From NCBI GenBank assembly GCA_903873485.1, contig CAIQOO010000101.1, positions 19,492-83,491 on the forward strand: a stretch of DNA of 64,000 bases, given 5' to 3'. The DNA comes from an uncultured beta proteobacterium (GTDB lineage Bacteria > Pseudomonadota > Gammaproteobacteria > Burkholderiales > Burkholderiaceae_C). The notes below the pieces were generated by a model. The model was not told where the DNA came from, searched no databases, and worked only from the letters and a program-made list of their open reading frames with translations. The stretch's first letter is position 1. The number at the start of each line of letters is the position of its first letter. The position numbers and the translations under genes were made by a program. Shown here piece by piece: positions 17,455-26,474 of the stretch.

Positions 17455-18318
17455 TTAACGTCGTTCATAAACCGTCTTGCCTTTCAAAATAAATAAATCG
17501 CATGAATCACTAAAATTTTCGGCATGCCCCACAAACAACAAACCTCCTGGGGTCATGACATGGTAAATTCGTTCAAGAACCTTCCGCTGAGTTTCTCGAT
17601 CAAAATAAATCATGACATTTCGACAAAAAACAATATCAAACGTATCCCTGAAAGGCCAATCACCACGAACCAGGTTAATCACCATGAATTCACACAAGGC
17701 TTTGAATTCAGGTTTGACTCTCGCCATTCCCCGATTATTCCCTTTGCCTCGCAGAAAAAAAATTCGCAACTGCTCGCCTGTCAAGTTTTGCAAATCATCA
17801 ACGCGATAGACTCCTCGCGATGCAGCATCCAGAACCTTCGAATCGATATCGCTTGATATTAATTTAAAACCAGAATGCGTTCCGAGCGCATCTACCGCCG
17901 TCATCAGAATCGAATAAGGCTCTTCTCCGGTAGATGCAGCGCTGCACCAGACACGGCATGGTTTGCTTTTTTGTCTGGAAATAAAATAATCATTCAATAT
18001 CTTGAAATGATGTTGTTCACGAAAAAAAGATGTAAGATTTGTCGTTAATGCATTAATAAACTCTTGCCATTCCGCTCCACCATCCAAATCAAGCCAGTTT
18101 AAATATTCTTTAAAACTTTTATACCCTGTTTCTCTCAAGCGCCGTGACAAACGGCTGTAAACCATGGCATGTTTGCCATCATTCAAACTTATCCCGGCAT
18201 GCTGGTAAATCAGTTTCTTAACCTTAAAAAAATCTTCATCTGTCCAGATAAACTCTCTTCCCTGCATATCCTTTAAACCAGAATCATTGCTTGACCGATC
18301 TGACAGAAAATTTGGCAT
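17455..18318 (-). CDS. cheR: chemotaxis protein methyltransferase CheR
   Basis: SAM-dependent enzyme that methylates receptor glutamates for adaptation. 287 residues: an N-terminal helical domain (about 20-90), then the methyltransferase domain with CSAASTGEEPYSI (SAM loop), the SSDIDSKVLDAA segment, and DIVFCRNVMIYFD. Its codon use is AT-richer than the flanking flagellar genes. It follows cheW after 20 bases. The opposing methylesterase CheB is not encoded in this window. Confidence 0.95.
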   Translation of the reverse strand: MPNFLSDRSSNDSGLKDMQGREFIWTDEDFFKVKKLIYQHAGISLNDGKHAMVYSRLSRRLRETGYKSFKEYLNWLDLDGGAEWQEFINALTTNLTSFFREQHHFKILNDYFISRQKSKPCRVWCSAASTGEEPYSILMTAVDALGTHSGFKLISSDIDSKVLDAASRGVYRVDDLQNLTGEQLRIFFLRGKGNNRGMARVKPEFKALCEFMVINLVRGDWPFRDTFDIVFCRNVMIYFDRETQRKVLERIYHVMTPGGLLFVGHAENFSDSCDLFILKGKTVYERR

Positions 18319-18338
18319 GAATCATCAAATCAGGACGT

Positions 18339-18818
18339 TTAGCAGGGTTCTGTAACCAACCCCATATCGGCACCCGACATCAGTTTTTCAATATCCAGCA
18401 GAATCAGCATCCGATCACCCAGCGATCCCAGGCCCAAAACAGAGTCGGCATCAATCACACTTTCAATATCAGGCGCAGCCCGCAAGTTCTCAGGTGCCAG
18501 GCCCATCACATCACTGACCGAATCAACCACAATACCAACGATGCGCTGCCGAAGATTAAGAATAATTACGACGGTAAATGAATCATAAAGCGCATTGGCA
18601 CAATTGAATTTCAAACGCATATCGACAATCGGTACAATTGTGCCACGCAAGTTAACCACACCCTTGATAAAAGAAGGTGCATTGGCAATACGTGTCGGAG
18701 GTTCATAGCCTCGAATTTCTTGCACTTTAAGAATATCAATGCCATACTCCTCCCGATCAAGTCGAAAGGTCAAATATTCGCGGGCCGCATTGCTTGACAG
18801 ATCGCTTATTTTTTCCAT
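18339..18818 (-). CDS. cheW: chemotaxis coupling protein CheW
   Basis: Couples receptors to the CheA kinase. The ATG at 18818 (MEKISDLSSNAAREYLTFRL) is preceded by AAGG about 7 bases upstream and gives 159 residues; the longer 173-residue frame lacks a comparable signal. CheW-fold features: YGIDILKVQEIRGYEPPTRI, GVVNLRGTIVPIVDMR and VDSVSDVMGL. Confidence 0.94.
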   Translation of the reverse strand: MEKISDLSSNAAREYLTFRLDREEYGIDILKVQEIRGYEPPTRIANAPSFIKGVVNLRGTIVPIVDMRLKFNCANALYDSFTVVIILNLRQRIVGIVVDSVSDVMGLAPENLRAAPDIESVIDADSVLGLGSLGDRMLILLDIEKLMSGADMGLVTEPC

Positions 18819-18856
18819 GATACTTACCTTTTCTTTATTCTGGGGTGTCAACCAAA

Positions 18857-21073
18857 TCAATGACGCGAACGGCGAACCAGAGCCCCAGTGTCCAGAATCA
18901 GCGCCACCTTGCCATCCCCCAGAATAGTGGCACCAGATACATTGGGAACTTTTCGGTAATTTGATTCAAGATTTTTGACAACCACCTGTTGCTGGCCCAA
19001 AAGTTCGTCCACCAACAATACTACCCGGCTACCTTCTGCCTCAATCACCACCATAATGTCGCTGGTTTTTTCGGCATCGTACCTTGGAACCTGAAAAACT
19101 TTTTCCAGTTCGATCACCGGCATATATTCATCGCGCACTTTCACCAATTGTGCACCCTGCCCGACAGTACTGACTGCGTCAGATTTCACCTGAAACGACT
19201 CGACTACAGACGACAACGGCAATATATATACTTCATTGCCAACACCGACCGACATTCCGTCCATGATCGCAAGTGTCAATGGCAGACGGACCGACACTTT
19301 CATGCCGTACCCCTCAGATGAATCAATCTCGACGGTACCATTCAAAGACGTTATGTTGCGCTTGACAACATCCATCCCAACCCCGCGTCCCGACACATCA
19401 GTCACAACCTCGGCGGTTGAAAAACCTGGCGCAAATATTAGTTGCCAAACCTCGGAATCCGTCATTTGATCAGACACATCAAGGCCACGCTCACGGGCTT
19501 TGGCCAATATTCTTTCTCGGGACATGCCTCGACCATCATCACGCACTTCGATCACGATTGAGCCACCCTGATGCGCTGCGGACAGCGTGATCGTTCCGGT
19601 TTCGGACTTTCCTGCCCGTACCCGGTCAGCGGGCATTTCAATCCCGTGATCGCAACTGTTACGCACCAAATGCGTCAAAGGATCGGTAATTTTCTCAACC
19701 AATCCTTTGTCTAGCTCGGTGGCCTCCCCTTGTGTCAAAAAATCCACCTTTTTACCGAGTTTCCCGGCAAGATCCCGCAACATTCTCGGAAATCGGCTGA
19801 ATACGATGGACATCGGTATCATGCGAATCGACATCACCGACTCTTGCAAATCTCTGGTATTCCTGTCCAAATCAGTCAAGCCGGTCAGCAACTGTTGATA
19901 TACCGCCGGATCAAGAGCACGGCTATTTTGAGCCAGCATGGCTTGCGTAATCACCAATTCCCCCACCAGATTGATCAATTGATCCACTTTGCTGATGGCA
20001 ACGCGTATCGTCGCCGCTTCAGGTTGGGAATTCGCCGCAGTTGCCGACTTTGTATTGTTTCTGGCAGATTTGACGACTGCATCGTCACCGATTGCAGCAG
20101 TTGATGGAAGAAGCGCCGCAGCATGCGCTTCTGGTGCGCCAGGTGCCCCATCAAAAAAGCCAAAACTGGCGGACGTTTGTTGTGCTGGCAGAGAAGTTTC
20201 TTTGTTGTTTTCGGCAGCATTCACTGCCGCCAGACTTTGATTTGCAGTGGACCTGCCACTGCTGGCCTCTGTCAATTTCGGCGTGCTTGAAAAGTCTTTG
20301 ATGACGACCTGCTCGCGTGCTACATGAAATGCAAACAAATCCAGCAAATCATCATTTGACGAAGTGGTTTCTACCTGAAAAACGCGCGACTTGGGGTCAG
20401 CGCTGGTCAGCGCCCGGATTACCCCCAAACCTGCAATATCCCGAAAAAGCTCCTCAATCGCATCCGCTTGCTCGGGATTGTCAAGGTTGCTGATAATCAC
20501 CTGAAGGTTGCGCTGATCGTTTGGAACGGCCTCTTGCCGACGAACTTCCGGCACAACGATTTGCTGAACTTCAACCGGCTTTGGCTGCTGCCTGGCTTCA
20601 ACCGGCTCTGCCTTCAAACGCGCGGGAGCCGCCGCCTGAGGGACCAAACCACCTGAAACCAGTGCCCTGATTCTCCTGACAAGCTCTCCTGTCGGAGTCG
20701 CAACGCCTTCATCGCCGGATTGATGCCGCGCCAGCAAACTGCGCGATGCATCGGCAGACTCCAGCAATACATCGACCATCGCGGAGGTTGGTTGCAGTTC
20801 ATGCCGACGCAGGCGATCCAGCAGCGACTCCATCTGGTGTGTCAACTCGGCCACGTCAGAGAAGCCGAATGTAGCGGCCCCACCTTTGACCGAATGTGCA
20901 CAACGGAAAACACCATTCAACTCCTCATCGTCTGCGGTTTCCAGATTCAAATTGAGCAGCATTTGCTCCATCAAATCAAGGTTTTCGCCTGCTTCCTCAA
21001 AAAAAATCTGATAAAACTGGCTCAGATCAAAGTCCGCGCCTGAACCGCCAGTTTCATGATGCACTTCAGCCAT
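18857..21073 (-). CDS. cheA: chemotaxis histidine kinase CheA
   Basis: Central kinase of the chemotaxis array. 738 residues: P1 HPt domain with phospho-His60 (CAHSVKGGAATFGF), an alanine/proline/glutamine-rich linker, a P2-like segment (about 190-260) and second linker, P3 dimerisation helices after about 355, P4 ATPase with LTHLVRNSCDHGIE and DDGRGMSRERI, and a C-terminal P5 CheW-like domain. It lies between cheY and cheW with short gaps. It should phosphorylate the CheY encoded just upstream. Confidence 0.95.
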   Translation of the reverse strand: MAEVHHETGGSGADFDLSQFYQIFFEEAGENLDLMEQMLLNLNLETADDEELNGVFRCAHSVKGGAATFGFSDVAELTHQMESLLDRLRRHELQPTSAMVDVLLESADASRSLLARHQSGDEGVATPTGELVRRIRALVSGGLVPQAAAPARLKAEPVEARQQPKPVEVQQIVVPEVRRQEAVPNDQRNLQVIISNLDNPEQADAIEELFRDIAGLGVIRALTSADPKSRVFQVETTSSNDDLLDLFAFHVAREQVVIKDFSSTPKLTEASSGRSTANQSLAAVNAAENNKETSLPAQQTSASFGFFDGAPGAPEAHAAALLPSTAAIGDDAVVKSARNNTKSATAANSQPEAATIRVAISKVDQLINLVGELVITQAMLAQNSRALDPAVYQQLLTGLTDLDRNTRDLQESVMSIRMIPMSIVFSRFPRMLRDLAGKLGKKVDFLTQGEATELDKGLVEKITDPLTHLVRNSCDHGIEMPADRVRAGKSETGTITLSAAHQGGSIVIEVRDDGRGMSRERILAKARERGLDVSDQMTDSEVWQLIFAPGFSTAEVVTDVSGRGVGMDVVKRNITSLNGTVEIDSSEGYGMKVSVRLPLTLAIMDGMSVGVGNEVYILPLSSVVESFQVKSDAVSTVGQGAQLVKVRDEYMPVIELEKVFQVPRYDAEKTSDIMVVIEAEGSRVVLLVDELLGQQQVVVKNLESNYRKVPNVSGATILGDGKVALILDTGALVRRSRH

Positions 21074-21121
21074 GAAATTCTCCTGAATTGAATTCTTGTG
21101 GTTTTCGCAAAAAAACGCTCG

Positions 21122-21484
21122 TTACTTGATCACCTTTTTGATGACCTCCAGCAATCGCGCCGGGTCAAAGGGCTTTACCAGCCAGCCCGTCGCACCTGCA
21201 GCACGACCAGCCTGCTTCATCAGGTCACTCGACTCGGTTGTCAGCATCAAAATCGGTATCGTCTTGAACTCCGGACTTTCGCGCAATTTCCGGGTCAGAC
21301 CCAGTCCATCAAGTCGCGGCATATTTTGATCGGTCAAAACAAGATCAAAGCTTTGTTCCTGTGCCTTTTCAATCGCATCGATACCATCAATTGCTTCAAC
21401 CACCTGATAGCCTGCCCCCACCAGCGTAAATGACACCATCTTGCGCATGGATGGCGAATCATCGACAGTAAGAATGACAGGCAT
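21122..21484 (-). CDS. cheY: chemotaxis response regulator CheY
   Basis: Single receiver domain of 120 residues that carries the phosphoryl signal from CheA to the flagellar switch (FliM/FliN, also in this window). Acid pair Asp8/Asp9, phosphoacceptor Asp52 (LVLTDQNMPRLDG) and the conserved lysine in WLVKPFDP are visible. Located between the CheZ-like gene and cheA. Confidence 0.93.
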   Translation of the reverse strand: MPVILTVDDSPSMRKMVSFTLVGAGYQVVEAIDGIDAIEKAQEQSFDLVLTDQNMPRLDGLGLTRKLRESPEFKTIPILMLTTESSDLMKQAGRAAGATGWLVKPFDPARLLEVIKKVIK

Positions 21485-21521
21485 GAATAACTCCGACTAT
21501 TTCAACCAAAAACCATGACAA

Positions 21522-21968
21522 TTAAAAAAGCTCTATTGAACCGGCTTGCATTTCATCTTGGGTGACAGGATTTGGACGGTCCGGAACCTCTTCAACAAAT
21601 GGCACCGCCTCACCGTCCTCCGGCCCCATGGCATCTGCCGCCAGCCGATACGCGCACCCCTGCAGCACCCGGGATGTATGCACAATCAGTTGTGAAGCCA
21701 TGTCCTGGAATTGCAACTCGGTCACTGCAGAATGCAGCGCAACCCGCACCTGGCGCAATTCGTCCAGATCAGACAGCGCCGGTGAAGCCAGGTTTTCACT
21801 CGCCGCAGTGAATCGCTGCATTAAATTTTCCATGGTATGCGCCAGCAAACGATCCAATCGATTCAAATCATGCACAACCACCAGCAACGAGTCCTGCACT
21901 TCTGCAACCAACATGACCGGCAACTTGACGGTCGGCGTTGAAAATAGTGGCTCGATAGGCATGCGCAT
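21522..21968 (-). CDS. CheZ-like chemotaxis protein (putative CheY phosphatase)
   Basis: 148 residues from ATG 21968, preceded by GAGAG; the longer frame to 22208 would run into the divergent gene. It is predicted helical. The segment LQFQDMASQL carries the D-x-x-x-Q spacing of the CheZ active site (Asp143/Gln147 in E. coli CheZ, in FQDLTGQ). The C-terminus is AGSIELF, reminiscent of the CheY-binding tail of CheZ and very like the CheD tail. It is shorter than typical CheZ (about 210 aa), so CheZ-like rather than cheZ. First gene of the chemotaxis operon. Confidence 0.6.
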   Translation of the reverse strand: MRMPIEPLFSTPTVKLPVMLVAEVQDSLLVVVHDLNRLDRLLAHTMENLMQRFTAASENLASPALSDLDELRQVRVALHSAVTELQFQDMASQLIVHTSRVLQGCAYRLAADAMGPEDGEAVPFVEEVPDRPNPVTQDEMQAGSIELF

Positions 21969-22035
21969 CCAACTCTCTGCTAAGTACACCGCAAGGCAAA
22001 CCATTCCGGTTCGATGAACGATCATAGCGCCAATC

Positions 22036-23169
22036 ATGACAAACCAAGACCAAACACCCTCTCCTTTGTGCATTTTGCATCTGGAAGACTCCGAACAAGA
22101 CCATCTGCTCATCCAGCGCGAGTTGTCCAGATCGGGCGAGCCAGTGGAAGTCAAACGGGTTGAGACCCTGGACTGTTTTGCCAACGCACTGGCCCAGGCG
22201 CATTTCAACCTGGTTCTGGCAGATTACCGGCTGGCAGGCTTTACCGCGCTGGATGCCTGGCAACTGATGCAGGAAAGAAAAATCCAGCTCCCATTTATCC
22301 TGCTGTCTGGGGCGATTGGAGAAACTGCAGCGGTTCAAGCCATCAAGGCCGGAATCAGCGATTATTTGCCCAAATCCGACTTGGGCAAACTCCGGCACGT
22401 GATACAGCGTGCCATTGAAATACACAAAATCCTGCGTGCCAAGGAACGAGCCGATTTCGAGCTGGTTCAATCGGAAAAAAGACTGGCCAGTTTTGCGCAG
22501 CACCTGCAAGCCACCATTGAGCAAGAACGTGCCTCGATAGCCCGGGAGATTCATGATGATATTGGCGGCTCCCTGGCGGCCATCCGTTTTGACCTCTCCT
22601 GGATTGAACGTCATACCGCCGATCAGGCAACCCTGTCGCACATCGCGGCCGCCACTGAAATGCTTGCGCACGCGGTTGAAGCCAGCCAGCGCATCATGAT
22701 GAATTTGCGCCCTGCCATTCTGGACCAGGGGCTGGTCGCGGCAATTTACTGGCTGGCGGGCGACTTCATCAAACGAACCAGGATTGAAACCATCATCCGC
22801 GCTCCTGAGCAAATTGGAAACCTGCCAAAGCCGGTTCAATTGGTGGCGTACCGAACAGCACAGGAGGCATTGACCAACATCGCAAAACACGCCCAATGCA
22901 CATTGGTCAAGATTGATCTTTCCGGTGATGAAGATGTTCTGACCATGGAGATATCAGACAATGGCTTGGGAGCCAGCAATTTTGATTTATCCAAACCCCA
23001 GAGTTTTGGCATTCGTGGCTTGAAGGAGCGTGCCAAAACCGTCGGCGGCTGGATCGATGTCAGTTCCCGTACCGGTGCCGGCATGGCGATCACCCTGTCT
23101 GTTCCCTTGACAGACGCAGAAAAAATACAACAGGAGCAACAGCGACATGATCCGAGTAATTTTGTGTGA
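22036..23169 (+). CDS. receiver-histidine kinase hybrid (REC + HisKA_3 + HATPase)
   Basis: 377 residues with no membrane segments. The N-terminal receiver domain (about 10-130) has phosphoacceptor Asp63 (LVLADYRLAGF); a short coiled-coil-like linker follows; then a NarX/DegS-type dimerisation domain with phospho-His173 (AREIHDDIGGSL) and a HATPase domain (TAQEALTNIAKHAQ, ISDNGLGA). A receiver placed before the kinase suggests control by another kinase. It overlaps the regulator gene by 23 bases, so they form a two-component pair. Divergent from the chemotaxis operon; a role in motility is possible but unproven. Confidence 0.85.
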   Translation: MTNQDQTPSPLCILHLEDSEQDHLLIQRELSRSGEPVEVKRVETLDCFANALAQAHFNLVLADYRLAGFTALDAWQLMQERKIQLPFILLSGAIGETAAVQAIKAGISDYLPKSDLGKLRHVIQRAIEIHKILRAKERADFELVQSEKRLASFAQHLQATIEQERASIAREIHDDIGGSLAAIRFDLSWIERHTADQATLSHIAAATEMLAHAVEASQRIMMNLRPAILDQGLVAAIYWLAGDFIKRTRIETIIRAPEQIGNLPKPVQLVAYRTAQEALTNIAKHAQCTLVKIDLSGDEDVLTMEISDNGLGASNFDLSKPQSFGIRGLKERAKTVGGWIDVSSRTGAGMAITLSVPLTDAEKIQQEQQRHDPSNFV

Positions 23170-23776
23170 TGACCATGCCATGATCAGACGTGGCATCCGG
23201 GACACCTTGGCAGAGGCGGTTGACATTCAGGTGACCGGCGAAGCAGGCAGCTACGCGGAGGTGCGCGAGGCCTTTCGGCTCCATCCCTGCGATGTGCTCC
23301 TGCTCGATATCAATCTTCCTGGACGTGGCGGGCTTGAGGTTTTGGCCAGTCTGCGCGAGGCCGACTCGCCGATTAAAGTCCTGATGGTGTCGATGTACCC
23401 CGAAGATCAATACGCCATACGCTGCCTGAAGGCCGGCGCGCAGGGCTACCTGAACAAAGCCGGTGACCCGGCAGATTTGATCACCGCTGTTCGCACCGTC
23501 GCCCAAGGCAAAAAATTCATCTCCCCGGCAGTGGCTCAAATGCTGGTCGAGAACCTCAACACGCCCGAGAACACCAGCTTGCACGCCAGCCTATCCGAGC
23601 GCGAACTGCAAACATTGCTGAAAATTGCCTCTGGCAAGCGGCTCTCGGACATCGCGCAGGAGTTGATGCTTAGCCCAAAAACGGTCAGCGTGTACCGCTC
23701 CCGCGTATTGGAAAAGCTCAAACTGGCCAACAACTCAGAGTTGACCGTCTATGCCATCCGCAACGGATTGGTCTGA
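23147..23776 (+). CDS. LuxR/NarL-family response regulator
   Basis: 209 residues: receiver domain with Asp54 (VLLLDINLPGRGG) and a C-terminal LuxR helix-turn-helix (LSERELQTLLKIASGKRLSDIAQ ... SPKTVSVYRSRVLEKL, quoted in part). It is the DNA-binding output partner of the overlapping REC-kinase. The targets cannot be read from the sequence. Confidence 0.9.
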   Translation: MIRVILCDDHAMIRRGIRDTLAEAVDIQVTGEAGSYAEVREAFRLHPCDVLLLDINLPGRGGLEVLASLREADSPIKVLMVSMYPEDQYAIRCLKAGAQGYLNKAGDPADLITAVRTVAQGKKFISPAVAQMLVENLNTPENTSLHASLSERELQTLLKIASGKRLSDIAQELMLSPKTVSVYRSRVLEKLKLANNSELTVYAIRNGLV

Positions 23777-23777
23777 G

Positions 23778-23799
23778 GCCAGACCCCAATCGGGCTGGC
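23778..23799. terminator. possible hairpin between convergent narL-like and fliR genes
   Basis: GCCAG/CTGGC arms with an inner CCC/GGG stem form a hairpin in the 63-base gap between convergent genes. There is no T tract on either side, so termination activity is uncertain. Confidence 0.3.
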
Positions 23800-23839
23800 A
23801 TCCCTGGGCGAATCAGGAAGTCTCAAGGTATCGCCTGCT

Positions 23840-24607
23840 TCAGATGGCGGCAAAAATGTCAATTGCGCGCGTCATCAAAGCCAAAAAAGGCTGATCCAGC
23901 ATCGGCAGTGTGGTCGCCATGCCCACCAGGCCCACCGTCAGGGTGATCGGAAATCCGATGGCGTAAATGTTCATCTGGGGAGCCACGCGCGAAACAATGC
24001 CCAAGGCCAGATTGGCAAACATCAGCATGCCAACCATCGGCAGCGCCATCCAGAGTCCGCTGGCAAATAGATCTGCCCCCAGATTGAGGACTTTCATTTG
24101 TTTCACCGCCGTCAGGAAGTTCTGGTCAACCGGGAACGATTTGAAACTGTTGATGACGGTCATCAGCACCAGGAAATGGCCGTTCATGACGATGAACATG
24201 AAAATGGCCATTTGCCCAAAAAACCGCGCGACCGCACTGGACTGGGTATTAAAAGAAGGGTCGAAGAATGAGGCAAAACTCAAACCCATCTGAAACCCGA
24301 CCACTTCGCCGGCCAATTCCACCGCCGCAAAAACCAGCCGAATGGCAAAACCGATGGCCAGCCCAACACCCACTTGCTGCATCACCGCGCCGATGGCGCC
24401 CGGGCTGGTCATGCTGATGACCGGCTGCTGTCCCAAAGCCGGCTGCGCTGCCAGCGCGATGAAAAAGGCCAGCGCGATGCGCGCACGAACCGGAAAAGCC
24501 TTTGACGAAAAAACCGGTGCCGAGGTAAACACCGCAAGCGTTCGCAAAAATGGCCAGATCACCGGCGACAGCCAGGCCATCAAATCGACTTCAGACAGGG
24601 TGATCAC
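23840..24607 (-). CDS. fliR: flagellar type III export membrane protein FliR
   Basis: Integral membrane subunit of the export gate with FliP and FliQ. 255 residues with about six hydrophobic segments; typical features are the N-terminal PFLRTLAVFTSAPVFSSKAFP and FQMGLSFASFFDP. The start appears to be GTG at 24607. Last gene of the fliF-fliR operon; flhB is not in the window. Confidence 0.94.
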   Translation of the reverse strand: MITLSEVDLMAWLSPVIWPFLRTLAVFTSAPVFSSKAFPVRARIALAFFIALAAQPALGQQPVISMTSPGAIGAVMQQVGVGLAIGFAIRLVFAAVELAGEVVGFQMGLSFASFFDPSFNTQSSAVARFFGQMAIFMFIVMNGHFLVLMTVINSFKSFPVDQNFLTAVKQMKVLNLGADLFASGLWMALPMVGMLMFANLALGIVSRVAPQMNIYAIGFPITLTVGLVGMATTLPMLDQPFLALMTRAIDIFAAI

Positions 24608-24628
24608 AACATTGTCCGGCTTGCCGAT

Positions 24629-24898
24629 TTACATCACCGCTGCCGGTATCGCCTCGATGGTGCGCCGGATGTATTCCACCAGCATATTCAGCATCCACGG
24701 CCCAGCCAGCGCAAACACTGCCATGGCAGCGATGAGCTTGGGAACGAAAGCCAGCGTTGCCTCGTTGATTTGCGTCACCGCCTGAAACAGGCTGACGATC
24801 AGGCCGACCACCAGCACGATGCCCAGCACCGGTGCCGACACCATCAGCATCATCCACAGAGCCTCTTGCCCCATCGCCAAAACCAGTTGCGCATTCAT
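24629..24898 (-). CDS. fliQ: flagellar export protein FliQ
   Basis: 89 residues with two transmembrane helices; the family signature LIVSLFQAVTQINEATLAFVPK is recognisable (quoted in part). Four FliQ copies surround the FliP5FliR1 core in characterised gates. It lies between fliP (13-base gap) and fliR. Confidence 0.95.
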   Translation of the reverse strand: MNAQLVLAMGQEALWMMLMVSAPVLGIVLVVGLIVSLFQAVTQINEATLAFVPKLIAAMAVFALAGPWMLNMLVEYIRRTIEAIPAAVM

Positions 24899-24911
24899 GT
24901 TTGCAGCTTGA

Positions 24912-25685
24912 TCAAGTTACAAAGCTGGCAGCCAGCGAGCCGATCAACAGGTTCCAGCCATCGGCGAGTACAAAAATCATCAGCTTGAACGGCAACGCCA
25001 CCAGCACCGGCGACAGCATCATCATGCCCAGCGACATCAGTACGCTGGCGACCACAATGTCAATCACCAAAAATGGAATAAAGATCATGAAGCCGATTTG
25101 AAAAGCTGATTTCAGCTCACTGATCACAAAGGCTGGCACCAGCACGCGAATTGGCGCGGTGCCGGCATCGGTTGCCGGATCAAGTTTGGCCAGCTTGACA
25201 AACAAGGCCAGATCCGACTGGCGGGTCTGTTTGCTCATGAAGGCGCGCATTGGCGCTTCTGCCTTGACCAGCGCCTGCTCAAAAGGCAGGGCATTGGTGC
25301 TGTAGGGCAAATAAGCATCGCTATAAACCTTGTCCAGTGTTGGTCCCATCACAAACACTGTCAGAAACAGCGACAAGCCGACCACCACCTGGTTCGGCGG
25401 GGCCGATTGCGTGCCGATCGCCTGGCGCAGCAAGGACAGCACAATCACGATGCGGGTAAAGCCGGTCATCATCAGCAGCACTGCCGGCAAAAATGACAGT
25501 GCGGTAAAAAACAGCAGGGTCTGTATCGGCACCGAAAAACTCACACTTGAAGGCCCGCTACCCATTAACAGCGGCAGTTGTGCGCTGGTTTGCGCCATGG
25601 CCGCCCAAGACAGAGCCAGCAGCAGGCCAGCCAGTGCCAGCTTGGCGGTGAATGCTGCGATGCCTGTCGGCATGGCCCGTTTCAT
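24912..25685 (-). CDS. fliP: flagellar export protein FliP
   Basis: 257 residues with a cleavable-type N-terminal signal and about four further hydrophobic segments. Family motifs include SFLPAVLLMMTGFTRIVIVL, VGLSLFLTVFVMGP and PFLVIDIVVASVLMSLGMMM. The ATG overlaps the fliO stop by 4 bases. Forms the pentameric core of the export gate. Confidence 0.95.
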   Translation of the reverse strand: MKRAMPTGIAAFTAKLALAGLLLALSWAAMAQTSAQLPLLMGSGPSSVSFSVPIQTLLFFTALSFLPAVLLMMTGFTRIVIVLSLLRQAIGTQSAPPNQVVVGLSLFLTVFVMGPTLDKVYSDAYLPYSTNALPFEQALVKAEAPMRAFMSKQTRQSDLALFVKLAKLDPATDAGTAPIRVLVPAFVISELKSAFQIGFMIFIPFLVIDIVVASVLMSLGMMMLSPVLVALPFKLMIFVLADGWNLLIGSLAASFVT

Positions 25686-26032
25686 GGCCGATAGCCTTGC
25701 GTCACAACAGCAGGCGATTGATTTTCGGCATGCACGGGTATCCTGAAGTCGTCAGCAGCGCCGGATACGTTTGGCGGCAGCGTCAGGCTGTGCAGGCAAT
25801 TGATGGTCTGTGCCGTGACGCCCAGCGTCAGCCAGACCCGCGCATTCTCTGGCCCGACTTCAACCGTCACCACCCGCTGATGCGGCCCAACAGCCACAGC
25901 AGAGACAATCCGCGTGGCAGCCGGAGTGCCGGCAAAACCCGTACCCATGCGGCGTTGCAGCCATTTCAGCCCCAGGGGAATCATGGCCAGCACCAGCACC
26001 ACCAAAAAAACCGGCACCCAGGCAGAAGACAT
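25682..26032 (-). CDS. fliO: flagellar biosynthesis protein FliO
   Basis: 116 residues: one N-terminal membrane helix (about 5-25) and a small cytoplasmic domain (VAVGPHQRVVTVEVG). FliO is a poorly conserved chaperone for assembly of the FliP ring; the assignment rests on position between fliN and fliP, size and topology. Confidence 0.85.
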   Translation of the reverse strand: MSSAWVPVFLVVLVLAMIPLGLKWLQRRMGTGFAGTPAATRIVSAVAVGPHQRVVTVEVGPENARVWLTLGVTAQTINCLHSLTLPPNVSGAADDFRIPVHAENQSPAVVTQGYRP

Positions 26033-26039
26033 GGCGCAA

Positions 26040-26474
26040 TCACCCCTTGCTGACGCGGCGCAATCGCTCGGACGGGGTCACCACATCGGTCAAGCGGATG
26101 CCAAACTTATCATTGACCACCACCACCTCGCCTTGCGCGATCAGATAGCCGTTAACCAGCACATCCATCGGCTCGCCTGCCAGGGCATCGAGTTCAACCA
26201 CCGAACCCTGGCCAAGTTGCAAAATATGCTTGATGGGCACTTTGGTGCGCCCCAGCTCGACCGACAGCAACACCGGAATGTCCAGCACACGATTGATGTC
26301 ATTGATCTGCGCGTCATTGCCGCCCATGCCGGATGAGTATCCGCGCTGCGAATCGCCCGTCAAAACCCCGCCGGGTTCAGGGGCGCTGGGAGTTTCGGCA
26401 CTTTTTTGCTCCAGCAAGGCCTCAGCCCAGTCTGCCAGGCCATCGTCTTCCGGTGCTTGTTCATCAATTGCCAT
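26040..26474 (-). CDS. fliN: flagellar motor switch protein FliN
   Basis: 144 residues from ATG 26474, which overlaps the end of fliM by 11 bases. Acidic N-terminal extension (about 1-65), then the SpoA domain: LDIPVLLSVELGRTKVPIKH and GYLIAQGEVVVVNDKFGIRL. Forms the lower C-ring with FliM. Confidence 0.95.
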   Translation of the reverse strand: MAIDEQAPEDDGLADWAEALLEQKSAETPSAPEPGGVLTGDSQRGYSSGMGGNDAQINDINRVLDIPVLLSVELGRTKVPIKHILQLGQGSVVELDALAGEPMDVLVNGYLIAQGEVVVVNDKFGIRLTDVVTPSERLRRVSKG

